Below are positions 50,520 to 61,390 of a DNA stretch of 64,000 nucleotides, piece after piece. The notes beneath the pieces were generated by a model that worked only from the letters and a program-made list of their open reading frames with translations, did not search any database and was not told the DNA's origin. Made by a program: the position numbers and the translations under genes. The stretch is taken from the NCBI GenBank assembly GCA_015680905.1, contig CM027383.1:93632001-93696000 (forward strand). Reading direction: 5' to 3'. How positions within the stretch are numbered: position 1 is the stretch's first letter; every line of letters starts with the position of its first letter. Origin of the DNA: Coptis chinensis (taxonomy: Eukaryota > Streptophyta > Magnoliopsida > Ranunculales > Ranunculaceae).

Positions 50520-52440
50520 TAAACACAAACTTTAATGTAACATGTCACGTGAGATAACATAAATCTATATTAACATTTAGTGTATATGCAATAATTGTAC
50601 TTGGAATATAATACAAATGTGAAATTAAGCAATCAAGATTCAAAACACTCGTATGTCTAAGTAAAATCATTTATCTCATTACAATAAGAAAAATTAACTA
50701 GAGCTCCCCTAAAAAGAAAACATGGTAAGTTATCTAGTTAATTTGCCAAAACAATAACGTTTCATATAGTCATCCAAATGATACCCCACTTGATTATTTG
50801 AAAACTAGGATAGGTATACTTAATTTTTCATGTAGAACTTGAAGTCCCAATGTCATTCTATCTCGGAGTAAAAATAATTCAAAGTTGGTAAAAATCCTAA
50901 TTTTTAGCAAACTAGATTTCTGACGGACTATCTTCTGAATGACATAATGCTTTCCACAAGTGTCCAAATGCATCGAGACTTTTTGCGTTGAAAAGCTAAC
51001 ACACAGAACTTACTTTCTTATATTTTACAAAAATACTCAATCTCATTATAAATATTTGAAAACTAAGCTCGAATATAGTGCGCAGAAACTGATTTCTGAC
51101 GCACTATTTTCTGCCAGTCAAACTACCAGACACCATAATTAATTCCACATAACTTGGAATGCGATGAGGCTAATTTGGTTGGAAAGAAGACTCAGAAAAC
51201 TCACTTTTTCATGTTTTGGTGAGAGTTTGAATCTGACCCTAACTAGGTGAAAACTAGGTTCCAAACCAGGCAAAGATTCTGCCCAAAACAAACTTTAACC
51301 CAAAGCCCATCTAAATTAATAGAATTCGGTCCACTTAAAATAAAAATGACCCAGCCCACAAAAAAACTAATCAGGCCCAACTCAACAAAAATTAGGCCCA
51401 AAATTAAAAACAAACTCAAGCCCACAAGTCTGATTTAGGCCCAAGCCCAATAACAACAAAAACATAATCGCCACCACCTCCTTCTTCTTCCTCACCAGCT
51501 CACTCCACCACCGAATTCATCACCACAACTCTCACTCCCCACCACACCAAAACCATTCAGTTTTGATCCTCCTAAAAAACCCAACATTTTGCCATAACCA
51601 AAACCCAATTCCACCACTCCTCAAAAATTCTATCTCGACGCCATTAACAACCATTCAAGCTTCAACAACACCCAAACCATTAACCCACAATATCCAATTC
51701 AAACAACAACTAACCAACAGAAACCAACAACCCAAATCAACCCAAACAAATAACCCGACAGTAAGCTATTGGGCAGTTCATCACATAATATTGTAACCCA
51801 AATAATACATATACATCTACATAGATTGACGGCAGTTAAATCGAAGAACAAAGGAATTACATTCAAATCCCTTAAAGGGGATTTTAAGAAAAACAAATGA
51901 TACATTAACTCTATGAATTTAAATTTAACGAGATCTAAAACTGTTTTTTGAAGTTGTCTGTATTTATTTGTGATGATAATAAATCATGATTATACTAATT
52001 ATAATCGGCAGACACCACAATATATAACCATCCAACATAACATATATATTCACGACAGGCTATAAATATCATGTTTCATCGCTAGTCACATAGAAATTTA
52101 CACGTATACAAAATATCTACTCACCTCTCATAACCCGCAAAAAAATATATAGAAAAGAACACCAAAAATCTGATCGAAAGCTAGATAAGAGTTGCACAAT
52201 TCCACCCCTTTCTTCTTCTTTCTTCTCTCTGTATAAAACTTTTTTTTCCATGTGAACTCCTCTCTGTGTTTATTTTATTTTCAAAACCCCCCGAAAACAG
52301 GGAAGAGGGTTTATCCTCTTTTCCCCCGTTTCCTCTCTCTCCACTAATCTTTATCCTATTTATTTTATTTTATTTATTCTTATTATTAATATTAATCATA
52401 TATTATAAAAAATAATAAATAGAAATAGCCGGGTGTTATA

Positions 52441-53320
52441 TGTTCCTAAGAAAAATGGCCAAGTACGACTTTGCATCGACTTCACAAACGTCAACAAGCA
52501 TTGCCCAAAAGACAGCTTCCCCTTACCCAGGATTGACATACTGGTAGACCAAACTTGCGGTCATGAACTTTTATCATTTATGGACGCATATAGCAGATAC
52601 AATCAGATACCACTTGCAGAAGAGGACCAGGAAAAGACGTTCTTCATAACCGAACAAGGACGTTCTGTTACAACATCCTACCATTTGGCTTGAAGAACGC
52701 CAGCGCGACCTACCAGAGACTTGTCACAAAAATATTCAAAGACATACTGGGTGACACTATGGAAGTCTACATAGATGACATGGTAGTCAAAAGCACCAAG
52801 GCGGGTGACCACATCTCTCACCTACAAGAAACCTTCGGAAGATTGCGCCACAACTAGATGAAGCTCAACCCAGCAAAATACGTATTTGGGGTAGCCTCAG
52901 GAAAATTCTTAGGATACCTCATCTCACAACGACGCATTGAAGCAAATCCATAATAAATATGAGCTCTCCTTGAAATGCTAGAACCAACTTCCAAACAACA
53001 AATACACAAGCTATCTAGCATGGTGTTAGCCCTCAACATATTCATCTCACGTGCATCTGAAAAATGCAGACTGTACATTCCTGTAAATACTAAAGAAGGG
53101 AGCAACATTCACATGGACAGACGAATGCCACAAAGCTTTCAACGACCTGAAGGCTTACCTATCAACTCCGCTGTCCTGTCTAAACCAAATGAAATAGAAA
53201 CACTGGGGCTTTACCTTGCAACTACCGATTTTGCCATCAGCTCAGTTCTTTTTTGCGAAAGCGAGGGAATTGAAAAACCAGACTATTTCACCAGCAAGAC
53301 ATTGACAAATTCATAAAAGC
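52441..53320 (+). pseudogene. Reverse transcriptase, C-terminal part
   Basis: Resumes with VPKKNGQVRLCIDFTNVNKH and CPKDSFPLPRIDILVD, the RT fingers motif, then MDAYSRYNQIPLAEEDQEKT. A frame shift near 52665 moves the text to LKNASATYQRLV and MEVYIDDMVVKSTKAGDHIS, with the YIDD catalytic motif intact. Further stops (near 52857 and 52950) and shifts follow through the thumb and first RNase H region (SSMVLALNIFISRASEKCRL). It copied element RNA to DNA; now dead. Confidence 0.9.
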
Positions 53321-53629
53321 ATTACTCTCCAATTGAGAAAACAATGTTATCTTTGTTATACTCTACTCGCAAGTTTTGACCATACATCCAAGCTCACGGC
53401 ATCAAGGTTTTAACATATGTACATATCAAGCAAGTCTTGAGTTCCACCAACAAAAAGCCCGCATGGCCAAATGGGCTGAAGAACTCGGAGAACATCACAT
53501 CGAATTTTTTCCCAGAATGTCTCACAAAGGTCAGGTCGTTGCCAACTTCTTTGCTAACTTTCCGTCGAAGATATCAACTGGGAACCCGAGCCCATTACTT
53601 CACTCCATCAACTAACCACCCCATACACA

Positions 53630-54012
53630 TGACACCTCTACGTAGATGGAGCTTGCAACAATAGTGGTAGTGGACTGGGGGCTGTGTTAACTTCACTAGA
53701 AGGAACTCAGCTACAAAAGTCAATAAAGATCGATTTCGCAACATCCAACAACGAAGCGGAATATGAAGCGTTGATCACAGGCCTCCGCATGACACAACAA
53801 TTACAAGTCCGAAAGCTCAAAGCTTACAGTGACTCACAACTAATCGTCAAACAGATCACCAAAGAGTATGTGACAAATGGAGCAAACTTAGCCAAGTACG
53901 CTCAGGCCGTCAATGATATCATCAGCTCGTTCACAATAGTCTCCTTGGAACACATTCCCCGAGAGGATAACAGACATGCAAACAACCTGACTTTCTTAGC
54001 TTCAAAAACCTA
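53630..54012 (+). pseudogene. Archaeal-type RNase H of the Tat lineage
   Basis: LYVDGACNNSGSGLGAVL, FATSNNEAEYEALITGLRMT and KLKAYSDSQLIVKQITKEYV show the D, E and D catalytic residues of this RNase H type. EHIPREDNRHANNLTFLAS closes the domain before a TAA at 54011. This extra RNase H is a hallmark of Tat/Ogre-type elements. The domain itself is nearly unbroken. Confidence 0.85.
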
Positions 54013-54088
54013 AGATGCATGTCCCAGAACAATTTACATTGACATCCTAGAGAGGCCCGCCTACCAACAAGAAAGTGTCAACAGCCTC

Positions 54089-55350
54089 ATGGACTTCCAG
54101 CCCTCATCCGAAGAAGATATCACCCAATCTTGGATAAGCCCATTTCTGAAATTTATCATACATGGCGAGCTCCCAGTAGAGGCAAGGAATGCTCGTGCCA
54201 TACAATTTCGTGCTCCCAGATACACCGTGATCAACGGACGATTGTTCCGTAAATCTGTAAGAGGACCCCACTTAAGGTGCATAACTCCATGCGAAGGCCA
54301 ACTCATCTTCGACAAAATTCACAAAGGCGAATGTGGCAACTATGCAGGAGCAAGATCTCTTGCTCATAAAGCAATCATCCAAGGGTATTATTTGCCAGGC
54401 ATGCACATCGAGGCAAAAAGTATGTTCTCAAATGCTACCAATGTCAAATATTTGGTCACAACCACCTAAGTCCAGCACGGGAGTTGATCAACATAGCCAG
54501 CCCATGGCCTTTTCATATGTGGGGGTAGACATCATGGGACCATTTATCCCACAAAAGAAAACAGGACTCAAATACATCCTTACAGCCACAAATTACTTTA
54601 CCAAATGGGTTGAGGCAATCCTACTTGTTCAAGTCAAGGAAGTCCACGTCATCAACTTCATATGGACCAATATCATCACAAGATTTGGTCTACCCTATAC
54701 CTTCATCATGGACAACGGAACCTAATTTGTCGGCACACAAGTCAAGGCATTCCTACAAAAGTGGCACATCATTCAAGTATTTTCTATACCTAGATACGCG
54801 CAAAGCAATAGCCAGGCAGATGCCACAAACAAATCCATCAAAGAGAATCTCTAAAAAAAGTTGGAGAGCAAGAAAAGCCAATGGTCAGAACAACTCGAGA
54901 ACATTTTATAGGCATACAGAACAACAGCCCGAGCCAATACCAACAAGTTTCCTTTCACACTTTGTTTCGAAACAGAAGCAGTAATACTATCAGAACTTAC
55001 AATCATAACTACATGTTCTGATATCGTCGAATCAGGAGAAAATGACAACATCTTATCCAAAGAAGTCGACCTCTTAGAAGAGCGCAAGGAAACTGCTACA
55101 ATATCCCTAGCTCGGTATCACCAAACCATCCAACGATCTTACAACAAGAAGGTCGTTCCAAGATCTTTCCAAGCTGGCGACCTAGTCCTTAAAAGGATCT
55201 TAGCACCAGCCAAGCTTGACCCAACTTGGGAAGGCCCATACATAGTTCATAGAGTCGTTGGAAATAGAGCTTACTTGATCAAAACTCAGCTCGATGATCT
55301 GCTTCCCCGACCTTGGAATATAGCTCTACTCAAGCACTTTTACCAATAAT
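54089..55350 (+). pseudogene. Tat-like integrase, C-terminal pol
   Basis: The zinc-binding region reads HKGECGNYAGARSLAHKAII, with the two cysteines (KCYQCQ) in a shifted frame near 54430. The core has GVDIMGPFIPQKKTGLKYIL and PYTFIMDNGT followed by a stop. Where the third catalytic residue is expected, QADATNKSIKENL has Asp instead of the usual Glu. The C-terminal part reads FQAGDLVLKRILAPAKLDPT and WEGPYIVHRVVGNRAYLIKT, ending at the TAA near 55348. Integrase joins element DNA to the chromosome; several stops make this copy inactive. Confidence 0.85.
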
Positions 55351-55482
55351 TCTTCTCTAGATGTATCAATCAATATGAATAAAATTTCATCAACATTTCG
55401 CCTACAAGTGTTCTCCTTGCATTACATGAGTACCACGCATCTTGCACTCACTGCCCGATCTGGGATATCAAAGTAACCGACC

Positions 55483-55707
55483 TAACACCAACGCCAGGGT
55501 TAAACACGATTCAACTATAATTGCCACGCAAAGGCTACTTATTAATCAAATCCAATCCATGGTCCCCCAAAAGGACCACAAATCAACTTAACACCAACAC
55601 CAGGGTTAAACACGATTCAACTATAATTGCCACGCAAAAGCTAATTATCTGTCAAATCCAATCTAAAGTACCCCCAAAAGGACCATAAGTCAATGTAAGG
55701 CCTTTAA
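55483..55707 (+). repeat. 106-bp tandem repeat running into the 3' LTR
   Basis: Units beginning TAACACCAAC at 55483 and 55589 share CAGGGTTAAACACGATTCAA and CCCCCAAAAGGACCA. A third, diverged unit (AAGGGTTAAGTTTGACTCAA at about 55708) lies inside the LTR, which starts at 55694. The polypurine-like AAAAGGACCA therefore recurs in each unit. Confidence 0.85.
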
Positions 55708-56182
55708 AAGGGTTAAGTTTGACTCAACTATAACCAATCACTACAACACACGTGTCCACACACCAGGTCGTATCTTCACAGCTCGTATATCCCTAGGTTA
55801 TACTACGCCACCAGGACGTAACCATGACCCAAACTCAAGTCGTCCCAAATATCAAATACATCCATACATGGAAACAAATGATCTACTGCGATTCTGAAGC
55901 TCAATCAACGTACCAATAAAGGAGACAATTACTTTGTAACAGCAGAAGTAATGACGAATCATCAAGAGAGCATAATATATGGATCTACACTTGATAACGG
56001 CCTGAAGCAAATAAGGAAAGTTAGACCAAACATTTATAAGTAGAGAGAGATGAACCACGTAAGGCTTGATTCAAGTTCACCCAAGAAACTGGATACGTAG
56101 GCAACTCTTATCCCAAACAAGAGTGCAGCAATTCCCCCTCAACCTCAACATCAGGTCGTAGGTAGAAACCCACATATCTACA
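55694..56182 (+). mobile_element. Outer 3' LTR of the composite Tat-like element
   Basis: 489 bp, TGTAAGGCC to ATCTACA, aligned with 30698-31171 throughout apart from a short replacement after TGTAAG. It is followed by ATGGT, the counterpart of ATAGT before the 5' LTR, and then by the displaced end of duplication copy A. Confidence 0.85.
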
Positions 56183-56439
56183 ATGGTAGAGGTATGTTTT
56201 TTTATTGCATATTGGATAACTATTTAGAAATATCTTGTATGATTATATTATTATATATTTTGAAAGTGTCAAATATATACATCCGATATAACTGATTAAA
56301 TCGTCGATTAATCACCGATTAACCGATTAATCGCATATCGCTCCTCGACCGATTAATTTCAAAAACCAATTTTAACTGCTTAGCTTTTTAGTTGACTATT
56401 TCATGGGGGCCCTAGGCGGCTGCTTATGTTGCCTACCCC

Positions 56440-56690
56440 TCAGAGCCGGCCATGCTCCTTGATAGGGTCACATGCTTTTAATATCTTTATATTCTTCTTT
56501 ATTTCTTTAAGTTTCCTCTCCCTGCTTGCAAGATCCTCCAAAAGTACCACATTTGACATATCCTTCTCATCCGCCATGTACGAACATTCCTCATCCTCTA
56601 TTTCCTTCACTCTGGACAACATTCTTTGCTCTTTTAGCTCCAAATCAGTGTCATGGGGAACAAGTTTTTTAGATCCCCTAGCATTTTAAA
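56440..56690 (-). pseudogene. BAG-family co-chaperone fragment B
   Basis: The minus frame reads LKEQRMLSRVKEIEDEECSY and MSNVVLLEDLASRERKLKEI, the ubiquitin-like domain end seen in copy A. It continues to KACDPIKE at the hAT end. The BAG-domain part lies outside the duplicated unit and is absent here. Confidence 0.65.
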
Positions 56691-57089
56691 CAAAGTTTGT
56701 ATAATACACATAAACAACTTGAAGAATCTTTGATTATGATTTTAACATGGTCAATAGTGATCAAGTCACAAGCCGACCAAATATAGTCCCGATAAATCAG
56801 ATAGTACCACCCATGAGTTGGGGGAGGGGGAGAGTAAAGTCCAGATCGTAAATGATTGACCAACATAAGGAGATCTTTTGTGTTTAATGGGGTGATAAAC
56901 AAAATTTGGCTGTCCATCACCAATTTTTTCACTGTTACAAAACTCTCTTCCCTAATATTCCCCTCTTCATATCAGATGCAGAGTTCCTCACTTACACATC
57001 ACGCATAAATCCTATTTCATATAAATTTCATGCTAAATATCGTAAAATATATACACACTAAAAAGTTTTACCAAAAGTGGCTTTCCTCA

Positions 57090-58700
57090 TGCTGAATGTC
57101 GCTATTTGTTGATTCTCCCAAACTGTCAGATGCTTTACCAAGCTGCTGAACAACCTCTTCGCCTAGTAGAACATTTAAACATGGAGAAACTGCTCTTGCC
57201 ATTGCACTTGGACCGTACCCTCCTTTCAGAGCAATAACAACTCTGCCATCAGCAATGTTATTCAGTTGCACATAAAATTAGCCACATTACACACTTTAAC
57301 TTTGTCTAGCTATCCACAGAAATATACAATACACATGAATATACTACAAAAATCCTAACCTAGTCTAACATCCAAGCAAAGCAATTTGGAGTGACCAAGT
57401 ATTTTCCCACAGGATCGCCTACAACTGCAAACAAAATAATTAAGATTTTATTGAATAAAATAAAACAACTACCATTTCAATTTTAGTAGGTAACTCAACA
57501 GGTATCTCCCGAATTATATAACTAGTTATATAACATTTATAAATAACATATTATTACCTGCATTGAAACCCCCTGAAATCAAAATGAGATCAACAAAATT
57601 ATGCATTTATTTAAATTAACAAAACTAGAGTGTGTTGGCTACATACTAAGAATTTAATATGGACTAACGAAGTCAACTACTTGAGCACTTAAGCCATTAA
57701 TTGATACTTTCTGTTTTACACTTTTACTATATGTCTATATATCTACATATTCTAGTCCACAAGTCTACAACAATTTAACAAATTGTTAACTTCTTATAAT
57801 GCTATAAGTCTATAACCCTACTATCATGTAGAGAAAACTATAAAAGATTAACATTGAAAGTAAAAAGTTATTATTATTATTATTTTAAGTGGAAATTTTT
57901 ATTGATAATGATAACGAGTTTTACAAATAATTAGGACAAGCGTGCAACAAGCTGCCCCGCAAGTCCTTTCTGAATTTGTTTTTTGTTTTTTTTATTGGGT
58001 TGAGTTCTGAAGTCTGTTCAAGAATTGAGAGTGAAAGAAATAAAAGAGAGCTTACGGGTTTGTTATTGGTGATTAGAATTATACAAACTGATCGGTTGGG
58101 CTTTGGGCATTTGGCTATTTGTTTTGGTCTAATAAACCCATCAAAAATTCAAAAATACATATATTTGTCAATCTTTAATGGTATTGGACTCAAAATAAAT
58201 GATAAATGATAATTTTGTAAGGGCAAAAAGAAAAGTAAAAAAAAACGTTGGCATAATGGAATGTTTTTTATTAGTTTTTTTTATACTATTTTTTTTGTTG
58301 ATTATAATCTCACTATAGTTGTGAAAAATTTAGAAGTGCGGTAGTAGAAGTTTGCAAAAAAAAATTGCCCGGAGTCCTATAGTGGAGCTTTTCTAATCTC
58401 GGACCCCCATTATCCATCTATGGTTGCAGCCCAGTCCACCAGAAATATCTTCTTAATATTTGTATACTGAAATAACAACAAAGCAAAAGTTAATTTATGA
58501 AAAATTTAAACTTCAAGATAAAATAGAATAACAAAGCAAAAGTTCACCATACCTTATCCAGAATATAGTGAGCAGTGATAGCAATGTTGTTAAAAATGGA
58601 GAACCCCATTGTTGTGTGAGGCTGCAGGGTGTCCTGGTGGTCTAATAAGAGTCAATGCGGATTGCAGCTCTTTGTTAACAACCATATATGGCAGCCTAAT
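57090..58700 (-). pseudogene. Class II histone deacetylase fragment B
   Basis: Same pieces as copy A. At 58700-58552 the active-site exon is altered: RPPGHP replaces the His-His motif and a 2-base difference shifts the frame. At 57598-57558 is DLILISGGFNAG, the SAGFDA-like exon lost from copy A. At about 57437-57365 is the GDP..VTP-like exon. At 57271-57090 is DGRVVIALKGGYGPSAMARA and VLLGEE. Each copy therefore preserves features the other lost. Central exons are missing in both. It is a non-functional zinc-dependent deacetylase relic in a fusion-like arrangement with BAG. Confidence 0.7.
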
Positions 58701-59471
58701 CACAAAATTTCTTTTGTACGAATGTAAATGGAGGCATATATTTCGGTACTCATTTAATTATATATTTATAAGTATGCGAACCGTGCTACACATCATTGTT
58801 TTTTCAAGTCTTTAAACCTGTCACTCTAACATCTCTCGGATAGTATGATTTTTTGAATTCTAGTTCTAATCTAAAAATAATCTAAAAACATTAGGAGTGG
58901 TTGAATATAATTTTAGTGACATGAATGAGGTTTTCTAAATTATTTTAAATAATATGAAACTATTTTTAATTTCAATAAAGTGATTTGTAAATTGTTTAAA
59001 AATGAGGGAGTTGATTAGAGTAATTAAGGGAGGTGGTTCTACAATCTTAAAATAAAGAGATTAGAAATACACTACTTACGGTTGAGAAGTGTGCCTCCTA
59101 AAAATCCGACTATCATATAGTGTAGAGATTCATTACCTCTAGATACTAAAAGAAATCCATGAACCGAAACGGTTCATTTCCTGTCAGCCACACTAATGAC
59201 AAATCCACACATGTTGCTTACACCCCCGAATTGAGTTTTTCTCTTGTTTTATCTAATTCCTTGAATTATTCATTGCCATTACGTTACAAAGGTGGCAACT
59301 CAAAAATGACTGTCAGTTGGTGTTCCTTCTTCTTGATATTCGCTTTAATGGGTCCTTTCAGGTTCAAGGTTCCATATCTTTTGCAATGGGGTACACTGAC
59401 TTTTGACGCCGGTCACACTTTTGCTATGATGTCTGCAGTCCTAGTCTTTAGGGTAGAGGTATGTTTTTTTA

Positions 59472-61018
59472 GGGACAGTGGCATGGATAATCTATCTAAC
59501 AAAACACAACTGTGTGGGGCCCAAAGGGGCCAATCCGAAGGTCCAAAATCTTTTTCACCAAATTATGACTTGGCAGAAACAACAAATCCCACCGGTATCT
59601 TTGTTTTTCTCGTCCCGCATATCTGGGTCCATACGATCAAATCTTTTTTCTCATCTCTCCCAAATCACTTTTCCATCCTTTTTCTCACTTCTTACTGCCG
59701 ACTTCTTACTGCAATAAGACATCACTTCTTTCCTCAGTCTAGCTGTTGTAAGGTAAGTTTCCAACCCTTTTGATTCTCATAGTTCTTTTCTTTTTTAAAC
59801 CCCCTAAAGGAACAACCTTTTCCAATGTGTCAATGTCGAGCTGTCGTCTTTTTCGTCCCCACTTTCGTCTTTTTTGTCGTCCACTTTCGTCCCCTAAAGG
59901 AACAACCTTTTCCAATGTGTCAATGTAGGAAACCTCAAGTGAAAGATCGCCATTGAAGTGATTTGAAGCAGTTGTTTGAAGTGTTGTCTTTTATCCTTTC
60001 AATCAATTAAATATAAAAAAAAGTTAGCTTTGGTAAACTCTTTTCAATCAAATGAAAAGAGAGAGAGTTGTTTTTGTAAACCTGAAAACAGATATTGTTT
60101 TTGGCAGCTTTGGTAAACTTTTTGACCTTACTCATGAGAGTATGTAATTGGTAGTAATTCTTTAAATGTGTAGTTCTATTTTGAAGAGTTGGCTAATGGC
60201 TAGGGACTCTTAGTTTACTGCCATGAATTGAACTTCTGAATATTGTGTGTGAACTAAACTTCTGATGGTGTGATGCCGTGAACTGATGCCGTGTCTCTTG
60301 GGGACCGGGGTGATGGTGTGATGCCGTGAACTGAACTTCTGAATATTGTGTGTAGAAAAGAATTAACTGAACTTCTGAATATTGTGGTTAACTATTTTGA
60401 CTGATTACAAACTGAAAAGAATTAAAAAAATAACAAAAGAAATTATCTGATGTTCATCATTTTGTGAATTCTTTTTAATATGATTCCAATCCTTTTGTGG
60501 TTCAGTTCACAATTACTACTCGTTTGTTGAATCACCAGTGTTACGTGTAATTTTCTTGTGTGTAAAACTGGTTAACATTGTTGAAAAATCTGTGAGGCTT
60601 GAGCATACAATTACTACTCGTTTGTTGAATCTCCAATGTTACGTCTGTGAGGCTTGAGCATACTTTAGCTCCAGATAAACTAATTTATCTACTTGGTGAT
60701 TCATTTGGAGGATGTTTAGCACTTGTTGTTTCTGCTCGTAATCCTTCTATTGATCTAGGGTAACATATACGCTTTAGCATTCATTTTGTTTCATGGAATG
60801 TTCGGAAATTTTAATTTCCTTTTGCATCTATTTGTTTCTTATCTCTTCATTCTTTTGTTGAAATGGTTGGCCTAGAGTTGGTGAGAACATGTCTCATTCC
60901 ATAGGAGTTTTTGCAAACTACATGGTGTCGTACTTCAGTATATATTACTGTCATTGCAAACTACAAAGTTTCGTTTTTGTTGTTAATCTTTTTATCTTTT
61001 TATGTTCTATAGGATCGC
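59472..61018 (+). other. Region upstream of the Helitron Rep gene
   Basis: No gene is identified. Direct repeats of CCCCTAAAGGAACAACCTTT (near 59804 and 59892) and of GAACTTCTGAATATTGTG (several copies, 60230-60390) are present. A further pair, CAATTACTACTCGTTTGTTG (60510 and 60608), lies beyond. It probably contains the Helitron's 5' end, promoter and leader. The 5' terminus itself was not located. Confidence 0.4.
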
Positions 61019-61390
61019 ATGGATAAGGGTAAGCGTCCAATGGACCCTTCTAAGGATCCATCAAACAAGAAACAACAAATTTTTGTTCCGGTCGCAGATA
61101 GACTCTTCCTCCAACCACCTACTCCTCAACGACCTGCTCGCTCCCGGGTATTACTCTCACCTGGGTCAGTTGTGCTTGGCCAAAAACTGTTTATGTTGCC
61201 CGTTCATTATAATTTGTTGGTTTCACATTACATTTTTGAACTGCTTATTTGGTTTATATAGCTTCCGCCGCCACTTCTCAACAAAGGGAAACGCCCTTTC
61301 AACCCTTCTAAGGAACCTTCAAAGCAGAACAAATATGCTTTTGTTGCCCCCCAAGATATACTCAGTCTTCAACCTCCTCCTGGCTTCTGG
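61019..61390 (+). repeat. Duplicated exon pair at the start of the Helitron Rep gene
   Basis: 61019-61147 and 61262-61390 are each 129 bp and in phase 0, bounded by splice-like sites. Their translations align: KGKRPMDPSKDPSNKKQQ with KGKRPFNPSKEPSKQNKY, then LFLQPPTP with LSLQPPPG. This is an intragenic exon duplication. Confidence 0.8.

Larger units (their letters stand above)
42176..50520 (-). mobile_element. Helitron with captured gene fragments, minus orientation
   Basis: On the minus strand the element ends with the 14-nt palindrome ACGTGCATGCACGT, then GCATATTG and CTAG, with T next (plus strand A-CTAG at 42175-42179). This is the Helitron 3' signature. The 5' end is placed near the (TA)n run at 50497-50519, because the inner side (minus strand, from about 50480) has the GGACC..AATGCCCTT-type sequence frequent near Helitron 5' ends; a TC terminus is not clear. 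Contents, all on the same strand: quinone-oxidoreductase-like fragments, a BAHD acyltransferase fragment and an unidentified piece. There is no Rep/helicase, so it is non-autonomous. Confidence 0.6.
39878..52440 (+). mobile_element. Tekay-like solo LTR split by a Helitron
   Basis: Starts (T)GTCACACCCCAAATTTCC and ends GCCGGGTGTTATA, with the TGT..ACACCC / GGGTGTTA-type ends of Tekay/Del LTRs. The left part (39878-42175) shares the CATTCATGGCACATTCAATG repeats (41396-41500) with the LTR at 18241. The right part (about 50520-52440) has the GCCCAA-rich block and an LTR-end resembling 19300-20673. No gag-pol lies inside, so it is a solo LTR of about 4.2 kb once the Helitron is removed. No clean 5-bp target duplication is visible, only a shared T. 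Confidence 0.65.
56214..59471. repeat. Tandem segmental duplication, copy B
   Basis: Direct repeat of 27833-30697 plus its displaced end (56185-56204). It starts GGATAACTATTTAG and ends GGTAGAGGTATGTTTTTTTA. It holds the right part of the hAT-like element (end AGAGCCGGCCATG near 56442), the BAG fragment, the deacetylase fragment and two segments missing from copy A. It shows the uninterrupted sequence CTTTAGGGTAGAGG where copy A carries the retroelement. Confidence 0.9.

Noticed and set aside
59159..59773. 204-codon plus-strand ORF as a gene
   Set aside because: It crosses the end of duplication copy B into unrelated sequence at 59472, so the reading frame is a junction artefact apart from the shared middle part.
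60230..60390. GAACTTCTGAATATTGTG repeats as a functional array
   Set aside because: Only a few irregular copies with variable spacing; more likely local slippage duplication.
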